Source of the DNA: Ruthenibacterium lactatiformans
GTDB taxonomy: Bacteria; Bacillota; Clostridia; Oscillospirales; Ruminococcaceae
Length of the DNA stretch: 64,000 nucleotides
NCBI RefSeq assembly: GCF_000949455.1
Contig: NZ_JXXK01000014.1
Coordinates: 34,399-98,398 of the forward strand
Direction: 5' to 3'
Position 1 is the stretch's first letter, and every line of letters begins with the position of its first letter. Below are positions 40,831-48,917 of the stretch, one piece after another. Under the pieces are notes generated by a model. That model did not search any database, had not been told where the DNA came from, and saw only the letters and a list, made by a program, of their open reading frames with translations. A program made the position numbers and the translations under genes.

Positions 40831-41862
40831 TTACCGTTGTACACGTCCGGAACCGTCGCCGCCCGCCAGCTTTTCCACTTCGGGCACGGTGACGAAGTTG
40901 TAGTCGCCCTCGATGGAGTGCTTCAGGGCGGAAGCCGCCACCGCGAACTCCACCGCGGCCTGGGTGTCCTTGCCGGACAGCAGGGCGTAGATCAGGCCGC
41001 CGCCGAAGCTGTCGCCGCCGCCGATACGGTCGATGATGTGCAGATGATACAGCTTGGAGAAGCAGTACTCATCCTTGGCCACGTTGTAAAGCATGGCGCT
41101 CCAGTCGTTGTCAAAGGCAGATTTGCTCTCGCGCAGCGTGATGGCGACCATCTCGAAATTGAATTTGTCCGCCAGCTGTTTGGCCACGCTCTTATAGCCT
41201 TCTTTGTTCAGCTCGCCGCCGGTGATGTCGGTGTTCTCGGCCTCGATGCCGAATACGTCTTTGGCATCCTCCTCGTTGGAGATGCACACGTCTACATACT
41301 GGCACAGCTCCGTCATGGCGGCGCGGGCTTCGTCGCGTGTCCACAGCTTGCCGCGGTAGTTCAGGTCGCAGCTGATCTTCACGCCATGAGCTTTCGCGGC
41401 CTTGCAGGCCTCCTTGCAGATCTCCACCACATTGGCGCCCAGCGCCGGGGTGATGCCGGTGAAGTGGAACCACTCCACGCCCTCAAAAATGGCATCCCAG
41501 TCGAAATCAGCCGTAGTCGCCTCGGAAATGGCGGAATGGGCGCGGTCATAAATGCACACGCTGGGACGCTGGGAAGCGCCCTTCTCGTTGAAGTAGATGC
41601 CCACACGGTCGCCGCCGCGGGTGATCTTGCTGGTGTCCACACCGTAGCGGCGCAGGCTGTTCACCGCCGCCTGGCCGATGGCGTGGGCGGGCAGCTTGGT
41701 GACGTAAGCGGCGTCCAGGCCATAGTTGGCCAAGCTGACGGCCACGTTGGCCTCACCGCCGCCGAAAGTGAATTCCAGGTGGTCGGCCTGGACGAAGCGC
41801 TCGTAGTTATAGGGCTGCAGGCGGATCATGAGCTCGCCGAAGGTAACAACTTTCTTTGCCAT
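40831..41862 (-). CDS. kdgK: 2-keto-3-deoxygluconate kinase (PfkB family)
   Basis: The 343-residue kinase has the PfkB layout: VVTFGELMIRLQPYNYERF, GGGEANVAVSLANYG in the sugar-binding lid and the catalytic RIGGGDSFGGGLIYALLSG with Asp as base. It phosphorylates 2-keto-3-deoxygluconate to KDPG in uronate catabolism. The neighbour is the KDPG aldolase gene upstream on the same strand, which supports this substrate over ribose or fructose. Confidence 0.93.
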   Translation of the reverse strand: MAKKVVTFGELMIRLQPYNYERFVQADHLEFTFGGGEANVAVSLANYGLDAAYVTKLPAHAIGQAAVNSLRRYGVDTSKITRGGDRVGIYFNEKGASQRPSVCIYDRAHSAISEATTADFDWDAIFEGVEWFHFTGITPALGANVVEICKEACKAAKAHGVKISCDLNYRGKLWTRDEARAAMTELCQYVDVCISNEEDAKDVFGIEAENTDITGGELNKEGYKSVAKQLADKFNFEMVAITLRESKSAFDNDWSAMLYNVAKDEYCFSKLYHLHIIDRIGGGDSFGGGLIYALLSGKDTQAAVEFAVAASALKHSIEGDYNFVTVPEVEKLAGGDGSGRVQR

Positions 41863-41977
41863 GAAAAAATACTCTCCTGTCTTTTATATATCTTATCTGC
41901 AATTATAAAAACATTGAACCGCAAATGCCGCAGCTCAGGCCGCCTTTTACAGCCTTGCTGTGCAAAGCTGTAAAAAA

Positions 41978-42925
41978 TTACTTCTGCACGAGGTGGACGG
42001 CGAAACCGGCGATCTCGTCTTTGAAGTAAATGGCCTTGGGGCTGGCGGTCTCCTCGTTGAACTCGAAGCCGCGGCTCTTGAAATAGGCGATGGCGCGGGG
42101 CAGCGTGTTGGTGCCGATGGCGATGTGGCCGTTCTTTCCCAGATACTGCTTTTTCATGATCTCAATGGCCCGGCTGCCGCAGAAGATGCTGCTGTTGCCC
42201 TCGGCAACGTCGAAGCCGAACATCAGCTCGAACAGCTTGGCGGCCTTCATGGCTTCCTCGGCGTTCTCGGTGTTGATGCCGATGTGCTTGACCTCGAAGC
42301 CAAGCATGGTGTTGACGGCCTCGCGCGTCAGACGCTCGATTTCGTCCCAGTTTTCGGCCTCGATGAGGTCCTTCTTCACCATCCAGGTGCCGCCGCAGGC
42401 AACGATCTTGTTAAAGGACAGGTAGTCCAGCAGGTTTTTGGCGTTGACGCCGCCCGTGGGCATCCAGCGCAGGTTTGTGTAAGGGCCGGCCACGGCTTTC
42501 AGCTTGGCGACGCCGCCGTTCTGTTCGGCCGGGAAGAATTTCACAACGTCCAGGCCCATGCTCATGGCCTGCTCCATCTCGCCCGGAGTAGCGGTGCCGG
42601 GCATCATCAGCATGCCCTTGTCGATGACATATTTGGTGATCTCGGGGTTAAAGCCCGGGCTGACGATGAACTTGACGCCGGCGGCGATGGCTCGGTCCGC
42701 CTGCTCCTTCGTCAGCACGGTGCCCGCGCCCACCAGCATTTCAGGTACTTCGGCCACGATGCGCTTGATGGCCTCCTCGGCCGCTGCGGTGCGGAACGTG
42801 ACCTCGGCCGCGGGCAGGCCGCCTTTGACCAGGGCCTTTGCCAGAGGCACAGCCTTGTCTGCGTCGTCGATGGCGATGACGGGCACGATGCCGATGTCGT
42901 AGATTTTCTGAATCACGTCGTTCAT
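41978..42925 (-). CDS. KDPG/KHG aldolase with C-terminal VOC-like domain
   Basis: The 315-residue protein has an N-terminal class I aldolase (about residues 1-205) with GTVLTKEQADRAIAAGVKFI, the Schiff-base lysine region DVVKFFPAEQNGG and MPTGGVNAKN. It cleaves KDPG to pyruvate and glyceraldehyde-3-phosphate. About 105 further residues, starting GFEVKHIGINTENAEEAMKA and ending IAGFAVHLVQK, look like a glyoxalase/VOC-fold half. Ordinary Eda is about 210 residues. It is the first gene of the operon under the IclR operator. Confidence 0.9.
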   Translation of the reverse strand: MNDVIQKIYDIGIVPVIAIDDADKAVPLAKALVKGGLPAAEVTFRTAAAEEAIKRIVAEVPEMLVGAGTVLTKEQADRAIAAGVKFIVSPGFNPEITKYVIDKGMLMMPGTATPGEMEQAMSMGLDVVKFFPAEQNGGVAKLKAVAGPYTNLRWMPTGGVNAKNLLDYLSFNKIVACGGTWMVKKDLIEAENWDEIERLTREAVNTMLGFEVKHIGINTENAEEAMKAAKLFELMFGFDVAEGNSSIFCGSRAIEIMKKQYLGKNGHIAIGTNTLPRAIAYFKSRGFEFNEETASPKAIYFKDEIAGFAVHLVQK

Positions 42926-42960
42926 AGCAATCTTCTCCTTTTATTCCCGGTGGGGGTGTG

Positions 42961-43029
42961 TTCCATATTGTGGAACGCCGTTCCACTTTCTTTCTGGCTT
43001 CATTATAAACGAACAGGTTTTATTGTCAA
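42961..43029 (-). promoter_or_regulatory. Promoter and IclR operator of the KDPG aldolase-kdgK operon
   Basis: On the minus strand -35 TTGACA (43024-43029) and -10 TATAAT (43002-43007) are 16 bases apart. Just downstream lies the perfect palindrome GTGGAACGCCGTTCCAC (42970-42986), with a second overlapping one (TTCCATATTGTGGAA, 42961-42975). A repressor there would block initiation. The half-site GTGGAACG recurs before the iclR gene. Confidence 0.75.
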
Positions 43030-43091
43030 TGCGATTCTTGCGTTTTTTGCCCAAAAGCGGATATTTCTTGCATCCAAGCGGGGCCGGGGGC

Positions 43092-43155
43092 TTGCGCTTT
43101 GGCGCAAAACAAGTTACAATACAGACGGAAAACCGTTTCGCATTGTGGAACGCAA
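43092..43155 (+). promoter_or_regulatory. iclR promoter with an operator half-site
   Basis: TTGCGC (43092-43097) and TACAAT (43115-43120) are 17 bases apart. TTGTGGAACGC at about 43143-43153 repeats the operator half-site just after the likely start, suggesting autoregulation. Confidence 0.6.
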
Positions 43156-43176
43156 CAAAGAAAAGGGGGTGCTCTT

Positions 43177-43953
43177 GTGGAAAACAGCAACGGCGGCGTG
43201 CAGAGCGTGGCACGCATCTTCGCACTGATCGAAGTCCTGTGCGCACACCCCAAGGGCGCGTCCCTGCAGACCATCAGCGCCGAGAGCGGCCTGCCCAAAA
43301 GCACGGCGCACCGGCTGCTCTCCAGCCTTGTATCGCTGGGCTACGCGGTGCAGGACAGTTTCTCCACGCACTATCGGCTGACGATGAAGATGTTCGAGCT
43401 GTCCAGCGGCATCGTCAACGATATGGATATCATGTCCGTTGCAAAGCCGCATCTGGACAAGCTTTCCCGCCATACGGGCGAGGCGGTGCATCTGGTTATC
43501 CAGGACGGCGTGGACATCGTATACATCTATAAGGCGGAGGCCGGCGCCGGGCTGGGCGGCATGCGCATGTCCAGCCATGTGGGGCTTCGCATCCCCATGT
43601 ACTGCACAGGCGTGGGCAAGGCCATTTTGGCCACCCAGAGCTACGGCGAGGCCGAACGCGTGTGGCGCAAAAGCAGCATCCGGGCGCTGACAGCGCATAC
43701 CATCACGGATTTCGACGCATTCATCGAGCAGCTCAAGCGCGTGCGCATGGCGGGCTATGCCATCGACGACGAGGAAAACGAGCTGGGCATCCGCTGTGTG
43801 GCGCTGGCGGTGCCGGGCATGAACGGCCGTGCGGAGGCGGCGTTCAGCATCTCGGGCCTTGCCGCGCAGATGACGGACGACCGCATCGAGCATCTGGCGC
43901 GTATGGGCCTTGCCGCGCGGCAGGATATTCTGCGCGACCTCGGCTGGAAGTAG
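43177..43953 (+). CDS. IclR-family transcriptional regulator (KdgR-like)
   Basis: The protein (about 258 residues) has an N-terminal winged helix (GVQSVARIFALIEVL, LQTISAESGLPKSTAHRLLS) and a C-terminal IclR effector domain with HTGEAVHLVIQDGVDIVYIYKAE, PMYCTGVGKAIL and GYAIDDEENELGIRCVALAV. It lies divergent from the KDPG aldolase-kdgK operon and its likely operator is in the shared intergenic region. KDG or KDPG is the probable inducer, by analogy to KdgR. GTG 43177 has AAGGGGG upstream. Confidence 0.93.
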   Translation: MENSNGGVQSVARIFALIEVLCAHPKGASLQTISAESGLPKSTAHRLLSSLVSLGYAVQDSFSTHYRLTMKMFELSSGIVNDMDIMSVAKPHLDKLSRHTGEAVHLVIQDGVDIVYIYKAEAGAGLGGMRMSSHVGLRIPMYCTGVGKAILATQSYGEAERVWRKSSIRALTAHTITDFDAFIEQLKRVRMAGYAIDDEENELGIRCVALAVPGMNGRAEAAFSISGLAAQMTDDRIEHLARMGLAARQDILRDLGWK

Positions 43954-44032
43954 ATCGCGGCATACAGGCACAAACGGGTGCGGCGCAGAATAAAATTATC
44001 ATAAACAATCGGCGCAGGGAAAATACCAAAAA

Positions 44033-44092
44033 AGAAAAAACACGTTCTGAGGCAGCATTTCGCTTCGCTTCAGGGCGTGTTTTTTGTTGTTT
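44033..44092 (+). terminator. Terminator after iclR
   Basis: An imperfect stem (AACACG...CTGA with TCAG..CGTGTT) is followed by TTTTTTGTTG. It has a long loop, so it is weaker than the others in the window. Confidence 0.6.
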
Positions 44093-44134
44093 ATGCTTTT
44101 TGCGCGCGGTTTTGCACCGCGCCCGCTTTCTATG

Positions 44135-44671
44135 CTACTGCGCCAGCCGTGTGAGCACTGCGCCGGGCTGCGTCATCACCAGGTCTCCGCTGTGCATCAG
44201 CAGCGTGTCGGCGTCCTGCGCGAAGAAAACATAGGTCTCCTCCGCGCTGGGGCGCGTCAGCGTCAGAACGCCGCTCTCATAGCTCCACGTTCCCAGATAC
44301 GTCGTCATCCCCTGATACACATTGCACATGAACATAAACGTGCCGTCGGCGTATAGCTCCAAATAGGGATCCTGCTCCCCCTCCGCGCGATCCTGTACGC
44401 TGGTAAAATGCCCCGGCCCCAGCGTTTCCGGCGCATCCTCCGGCGGTTCGGACGGCAGGCAGGAGGAGGACGCACCGGAGAAAACGGTCTCCTGCGGCGC
44501 AGCGGGGGCGGAAAGCGCGCTTTCCGCCGCACCGGAGGAGGACGCACTGTTCTGTTCCGCCGCGGAGCTGCCCGCGCCGCCGGCACAGCCCGCCAAAAGC
44601 GCAAGCGCAAGATACGCCGCCAGCAGCGCCGGCGCGCGCCGGGCCCTTCGTTTTCCCTTTTCCTGTATCAT
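44135..44671 (-). CDS. Predicted lipoprotein of unknown function
   Basis: The 178-residue protein has a lipoprotein signal peptide with lipobox LALLAGC around residue 28. A Ser/Ala-rich spacer follows, then a small C-terminal domain (about residues 95-178, with DPYLELYADGTFMFMCNVYQG and YLGTWSYESGVLTLTRP) that reads like a lipocalin or META-type beta-barrel. It is anchored outside the membrane. I do not recognise the family. It lies 72 bases after the oligopeptidase gene. Confidence 0.7.
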   Translation of the reverse strand: MIQEKGKRRARRAPALLAAYLALALLAGCAGGAGSSAAEQNSASSSGAAESALSAPAAPQETVFSGASSSCLPSEPPEDAPETLGPGHFTSVQDRAEGEQDPYLELYADGTFMFMCNVYQGMTTYLGTWSYESGVLTLTRPSAEETYVFFAQDADTLLMHSGDLVMTQPGAVLTRLAQ

Positions 44672-44743
44672 ATCTTCAGGCCTCCTGTTCCGCCCTGCCC
44701 TTCCCGGGCCTTTTCTGTCCGGTCCATTCCGGAGCCGGGTCCT

Positions 44744-46447
44744 TTACCGGGCGTTCAGCGCGGCGTCCTGCGCCGCGATCCACGCGCCCACTTCTTTGCC
44801 CAGCTTCGCCAGCGTTCCGGGAGCAAACGGGCTGTCCAGCCCGGCCGCCGCCACGAGACCCGGATACGTCTTGCCGCCGGCCTCGCCCACCAGAGCCAGG
44901 TACCGCCGCCAGGCGTCCTTTTTGTCGTGCAGAAACGCGGTGAAGAACTGCAGCGCCACCGTTTGGGCCAGGCAGTAGTCGATATAGTAGAACGGCACCT
45001 CGTAGATGTGCAGCTGGCGCTGCCAGCCCGCGCCGCGTCCGTAGAAGGGCAGGCCCGCGAAGTCCAGCCAGGGGCGGTATTCGCTTTCCAGCTTTGCCCA
45101 TACTGCGTTGCGCTCCCCGGGCGTCAGGTCCGGCTCGGCGTACATGATGTGCTGGAATTCGTCCACCATGGTCCCGTATGGCAAAAAGTACATCGCGTCC
45201 TCGGCGTGGGCCAGTTCATACCGGGGCGTGTCCGTGCCGAAGAATTTTTCGTGATGCTCCGCCGTAAGGAACTCCATGGACATGGAGTGGATCTCGCAGC
45301 TCTCCATGCCGGGCTCCTCCAGAATCATGGGAAGGTCTTTCCGCGCGGCCACCCACGCGGCAAAGGCATGGCCCGCTTCATGCGTCAGTACGTCCACGTC
45401 GTCGGACGTGCCGTTGAAGTTGGAGAAAATGAAAGGCGCTTTGTAATCCGCCAGGTAGGTGCAGTAGCCGCCCGGGGCCTTGCCCTCCTTGGAGAGCACG
45501 TCGAACAGGCCTCCGTCGAACATTTCGTCAATGAATTCCGCCGTCTCGGGGCTGAGGGCATGGTACATTTCGCGGCCCGCGGCCAGTATTTCTTCCGGCG
45601 TGCCGTGGGGCGCGGGGTTTCCGTCCGCAAAGCAGAACGCGTCGTCGTAGAATTTCGGGTCCGCCACGCCGGTGCGGGCATACTGCAGCTTCTTCAGTTC
45701 CGCCACCACGGGCACGAAATCTTTTTTGATCTGCGCACGGTAGGCGGCCATGTCCTCCAGCGTGTAGCCGATGCGCCGCATGCGGATGGCGCCCAGGGGG
45801 ATGAAATTCTCATAACCCAGCTTTCGTGCCTGGGCCGTGCGGTTTTTTACCAGCTTATCGTACAATTCGTCCAGCTCGGCCCGGTGCGCATCAAACCATG
45901 CTCCCTCGGCTTCGTAGGCGGCTTTGCGCACGGCTCGGTCCGGGTTTTGCTTGTAAAGGCTCATCTGGCTGACGGTATTTTTTCTGCCGTCAAATTCGAT
46001 CAGCGCCGAGGCGTACAACTTTTCATAAGCCGTGGTGAGGGCGTTTTCCTCCGCCATCAGCTCCAGAATGGCCGGGTCGGAGGACTTGACGTCCACCTCC
46101 ATTTTTTCAAAAGTGAGCCTGCCCAGCGCCTGCTCCAGCTGTGTGCGGAACGGCGAGGCCAGCAGCGCGCGGTACACGTCCAGCTGGGCTTCGCCCAGCG
46201 CCGGGCTGTTTGCGTCAAAAAATTCCCGCTCGGCTTCGTAAAACGCATCCCGCGTATCCACGGTGTGGCGGATCTCAGCCAGGGTGGACATGGTGGAGAT
46301 ATGGCGGCTCAGCGTCTCAAATTCCCGGAACGCCTCCAGCTGCGCCTGCGCGTCCGGCGCGGCGGCGATGCGCGCGCGCAGCGACGCAAAGGTTTCCCGC
46401 GCCGCGTCAAAGTCCGGGCGAGCGTACTGCATCTGTTCAAATTTCAT
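44744..46447 (-). CDS. M3-family oligoendopeptidase (PepF-like)
   Basis: The protein (about 567 residues) is a zinc peptidase of the thimet/oligoendopeptidase F group. The active site is HEAGHAFAAWVA, with the third zinc ligand in EEPGMESCEIHSMSMEFL, and substrate residues lie in the C-terminal IYEVPFYYIDYCLAQ. It cuts short peptides in the cytoplasm. The start at ATG 46447 has AAAAGGAG upstream. Confidence 0.94.
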   Translation of the reverse strand: MKFEQMQYARPDFDAARETFASLRARIAAAPDAQAQLEAFREFETLSRHISTMSTLAEIRHTVDTRDAFYEAEREFFDANSPALGEAQLDVYRALLASPFRTQLEQALGRLTFEKMEVDVKSSDPAILELMAEENALTTAYEKLYASALIEFDGRKNTVSQMSLYKQNPDRAVRKAAYEAEGAWFDAHRAELDELYDKLVKNRTAQARKLGYENFIPLGAIRMRRIGYTLEDMAAYRAQIKKDFVPVVAELKKLQYARTGVADPKFYDDAFCFADGNPAPHGTPEEILAAGREMYHALSPETAEFIDEMFDGGLFDVLSKEGKAPGGYCTYLADYKAPFIFSNFNGTSDDVDVLTHEAGHAFAAWVAARKDLPMILEEPGMESCEIHSMSMEFLTAEHHEKFFGTDTPRYELAHAEDAMYFLPYGTMVDEFQHIMYAEPDLTPGERNAVWAKLESEYRPWLDFAGLPFYGRGAGWQRQLHIYEVPFYYIDYCLAQTVALQFFTAFLHDKKDAWRRYLALVGEAGGKTYPGLVAAAGLDSPFAPGTLAKLGKEVGAWIAAQDAALNAR

Positions 46448-46580
46448 CCAAACAACTCCTTTTTCGCGGCGCACGGGCCGCGCCTTGCATTACAATTGTA
46501 TCTTATCATAGAGCGGCGGGAAAGAGAATACGCAAAACGCCCGCGCCCTCCAAAAGAACCTGGGCCGGGCCGTCTGCATT

Positions 46581-47870
46581 TTACGGCTGCGCCGCGGCTC
46601 CGGTGCGCGCTTTTTCCATGCGCGCGGCGGGGAGCAGCGGCAAAAGCGCCAGCAGCGTCACCAGCCCCGAAATCAGAAACAGGCTGTTGCCGGGCACCAT
46701 GCCCGCCACGCCGTTGACAATTTTTTCAACGCCGAAAGCATTGATAACAGGGGTGGCAATGGCCGGGCCGACGATCATGGGCACGCACACAAAGAACAGC
46801 TGCTTCACACCCTCGAACTGGCCGCGCTGGTCCTCCGGATACAGGTTTTTGATCCACGCTGTCAGCGCCTGCAGCACCAGGATATACCCCGCGCCGGCGC
46901 CGAACACACCGATAAGCAGCGGAACGAACGCCGTGGAAAAGCTGACGCCCAGAAGGCCCAGCAGATTACAGCCCACGGCCGCCGCGATGACCGGCCCGCA
47001 CTTGCCGCGGTCGATGAAGCGGGCGGCGGGAATGGTGAGCACCGATGCGGCCAGCAGGCCCGCGCCCTGCACCACGCCCGTGAGCGTGTAGTCCATACCC
47101 AGGTTGTCGGTAAAGTAAACCGTGATGTACGGGAAATATACGTTGAAGCCGATGAAATACACCATCATCACCAGAAACACCCAGAACAGCTCCCGGTTGC
47201 GGCCCACGATCTTATAATCGAACACAGCGGCGAACTGGTGCCAAAAACCCCGTGGGTCCCGGTTGGGGGCGAGGCCCGGCGCATCCCGCAGCGTGAACAG
47301 GCACAGCACGCCCACAGCAATGACCATGCCGCCCATGATGGTGAAAAACGCGAAGAAGTCCAGCGCGTCAATGATAATGCCCGACACAATGGCCCCGAAA
47401 ATGGTGGCGAACACCGGCATCACGGCCAGCGCGCCGCCCACCTTGCCGCGGTTGCCCGCGCTGGAGATATCGGTCGTCCAGGGGTTGAACGCGCCGTCAT
47501 TGCCCATGCTGCCGAAAAAGCTCATCACCGCGTCCGCCAGCACCACGCAGGTGGCCGCGAGCCACAGCGGATCTTTCGGCAGGAACTCCGTGACGCCGAA
47601 GCCGATGGTGAACACGCCCCACAGGATGTACCCGAACGCGATGAACGGGCGGCGCCTGCCCAGCCTGTCGCTTGCAGTGCCGATGAGGAACGTGCAGAAG
47701 GTGGACACCACGGCGGAAACGCCCACCATCCACGCCACGATGGACGGGTCCGGCGCGATCTTCCGGTATACAAAGGTATTGAACCAGGAGTTTTCGATGT
47801 TCCAGCAGATCTGCCCCGCCATTCCCAGCACCCAGATGAGCGCCCAGTTTTTGCGCGATATCTTTTCCAT
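46581..47870 (-). CDS. Major facilitator superfamily transporter
   Basis: The protein (about 429 residues) has twelve predicted transmembrane helices and the MFS loop 2-3 motif GTASDRLGRRRPFIAFG. The sequence has the character of sugar-type (GPH/SLC45-like) permeases: NIENSWFNTFVYRKIAPDP near the start and NPWTTDISSAGNRGKVGG. The substrate is unknown. A promoter (TTTCAA, TACAAT at 47945-47973) lies about 75 bases upstream. ATG 47870 has only a weak ribosome binding site, so the exact start is uncertain. Confidence 0.88.
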   Translation of the reverse strand: MEKISRKNWALIWVLGMAGQICWNIENSWFNTFVYRKIAPDPSIVAWMVGVSAVVSTFCTFLIGTASDRLGRRRPFIAFGYILWGVFTIGFGVTEFLPKDPLWLAATCVVLADAVMSFFGSMGNDGAFNPWTTDISSAGNRGKVGGALAVMPVFATIFGAIVSGIIIDALDFFAFFTIMGGMVIAVGVLCLFTLRDAPGLAPNRDPRGFWHQFAAVFDYKIVGRNRELFWVFLVMMVYFIGFNVYFPYITVYFTDNLGMDYTLTGVVQGAGLLAASVLTIPAARFIDRGKCGPVIAAAVGCNLLGLLGVSFSTAFVPLLIGVFGAGAGYILVLQALTAWIKNLYPEDQRGQFEGVKQLFFVCVPMIVGPAIATPVINAFGVEKIVNGVAGMVPGNSLFLISGLVTLLALLPLLPAARMEKARTGAAAQP

Positions 47871-47944
47871 GCGACTGCCCCGCTTTCCGCAGACAGCGCG
47901 GCCGCAAGCGGCCCGCCGCCCAAAATATTTTTCATTCTGCCTGT

Positions 47945-48020
47945 ATTGTATCATGGGGCGCAGCGCTTTGAAAGAAAAAACGCGCGGATACTTGCAATTT
48001 TCCTTCCGCCGTCCTATAAT
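47945..48020. promoter_or_regulatory. Divergent promoters for the MFS gene and folT
   Basis: On the minus strand TTTCAA (47968-47973) and TACAAT (47945-47950) are 17 bases apart. On the plus strand TTGCAA (47992-47997) and TATAAT (48015-48020) are also 17 bases apart, with transcription starting just before the THF riboswitch. Confidence 0.8.
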
Positions 48021-48029
48021 AACCCTATC

Positions 48030-48143
48030 GCAGAGTAGAAGCCTGCGCGTTGGCCTCCAAAAAGGGCCGCAGTGCCGTTCCGACGGGGAGTTGCGGAACG
48101 GACGAAAAGCACCGCTTGCGGTGCAGGCTTCGCATCCCGCTGC
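48030..48143 (+). promoter_or_regulatory. THF riboswitch
   Basis: The segment begins GCAGAGTAG and ends GCATCCCGCTGC, forming stem P1. It contains CGCGTT, the loop GACGGGGAGTTG, CGAAAAGC and an AAGCCTG/CAGGCTT stem in the positions expected for the tetrahydrofolate (folT) riboswitch. It lies between a matching promoter and a FolT-type transporter gene, which is its usual target. Confidence 0.92.
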
Positions 48144-48229
48144 TGCATGACGAATGCAACACGGGCCTGCCAGGGCCGCCCGGAGCCGCGCGCAAGCGCG
48201 CCGCCGTGCGGCTGTGCGCGGGCCTTTTG

Positions 48230-48263
48230 CCTCCTTTATGCGGCAACGCCAAAATAAAGGAGG
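48230..48263 (+). promoter_or_regulatory. Ribosome-binding-site sequestering hairpin of folT
   Basis: CCTCCTTTAT (48230-48239) pairs perfectly with ATAAAGGAGG (48254-48263), the folT Shine-Dalgarno, around a small GCGGCAACGCC-type inner hairpin. This predicts translational rather than terminator-type control. The GC-rich stretch from 48155 to 48229 can form further stems that could compete for the anti-SD strand. Confidence 0.8.
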
Positions 48264-48270
48264 TTTTTTC

Positions 48271-48840
48271 ATGTCTGCTTTTCAATCCACATTCGATTCC
48301 CTGCGCGGCTTTCCCCGCCGCCTGTCCGACGCCGCCCGCGAGGTGCGGCGCACCGCCAGTCTGGCCGGGGCCGCCATGCTGGCGGCGCTGAGCCTGGTGC
48401 TCAACCAGTTTACCATCGCGGTCAGCCAGTTTCTGGAGATCGGCTTTTCCTTTCTGGCCGCAGGAACGTGCGCGTTCCTGTACGGCCCGTGGCTGGCCGG
48501 GCTAATGGGCATCGTCACCGACGTGGCGGGCTACTTTTTGCGGCCCAACGGCGGCTTTTTTCCCGGCTTCACGCTCAACGAGTTCCTGCTGGGCTTTTTA
48601 TACGGCTGCTGGCTGTACAAAAAACCCGTGTCCCTGTGGCGCACGTTCTGCGCCTGCCTGTCCGCGGTGCTCGTCATCAACCTGGTGCTCACGCCGCTGT
48701 GGCTGAATATCATGTACGGCAACGCTTTCGTGATTTCCGGCATGCGGCTTATCAAAAATGCCGTTAAGCTGCCTTTGGACACCGCTTTGCTGTATTTTCT
48801 GCTGAAAGCTGTGGAAACGCACCGCAAAAAAGCTCTGTAA
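48271..48840 (+). CDS. folT: Folate ECF transporter S component
   Basis: The protein (about 189 residues) has six predicted membrane helices. It carries the FolT signature regions AALSLVLNQFTIAVSQFLEIGFSF-like helix 1-2 and NGGFFPGFTLNEFLLGFLYG, followed by NLVLTPLWLNIMYG. It binds folate and works with a shared ECF-T/ATPase energising module, not present in the window. ATG 48271 follows AAAGGAGG by 7 bases. The THF riboswitch upstream confirms the substrate class. Confidence 0.95.
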   Translation: MSAFQSTFDSLRGFPRRLSDAAREVRRTASLAGAAMLAALSLVLNQFTIAVSQFLEIGFSFLAAGTCAFLYGPWLAGLMGIVTDVAGYFLRPNGGFFPGFTLNEFLLGFLYGCWLYKKPVSLWRTFCACLSAVLVINLVLTPLWLNIMYGNAFVISGMRLIKNAVKLPLDTALLYFLLKAVETHRKKAL

Positions 48841-48917
48841 CGCAAAACAGCCTCCTTTCCGCCCCCGCACGCGGCGCACGCCGCGCGCATACCATGGGGC
48901 AGAAGGAGGCAATTTTT

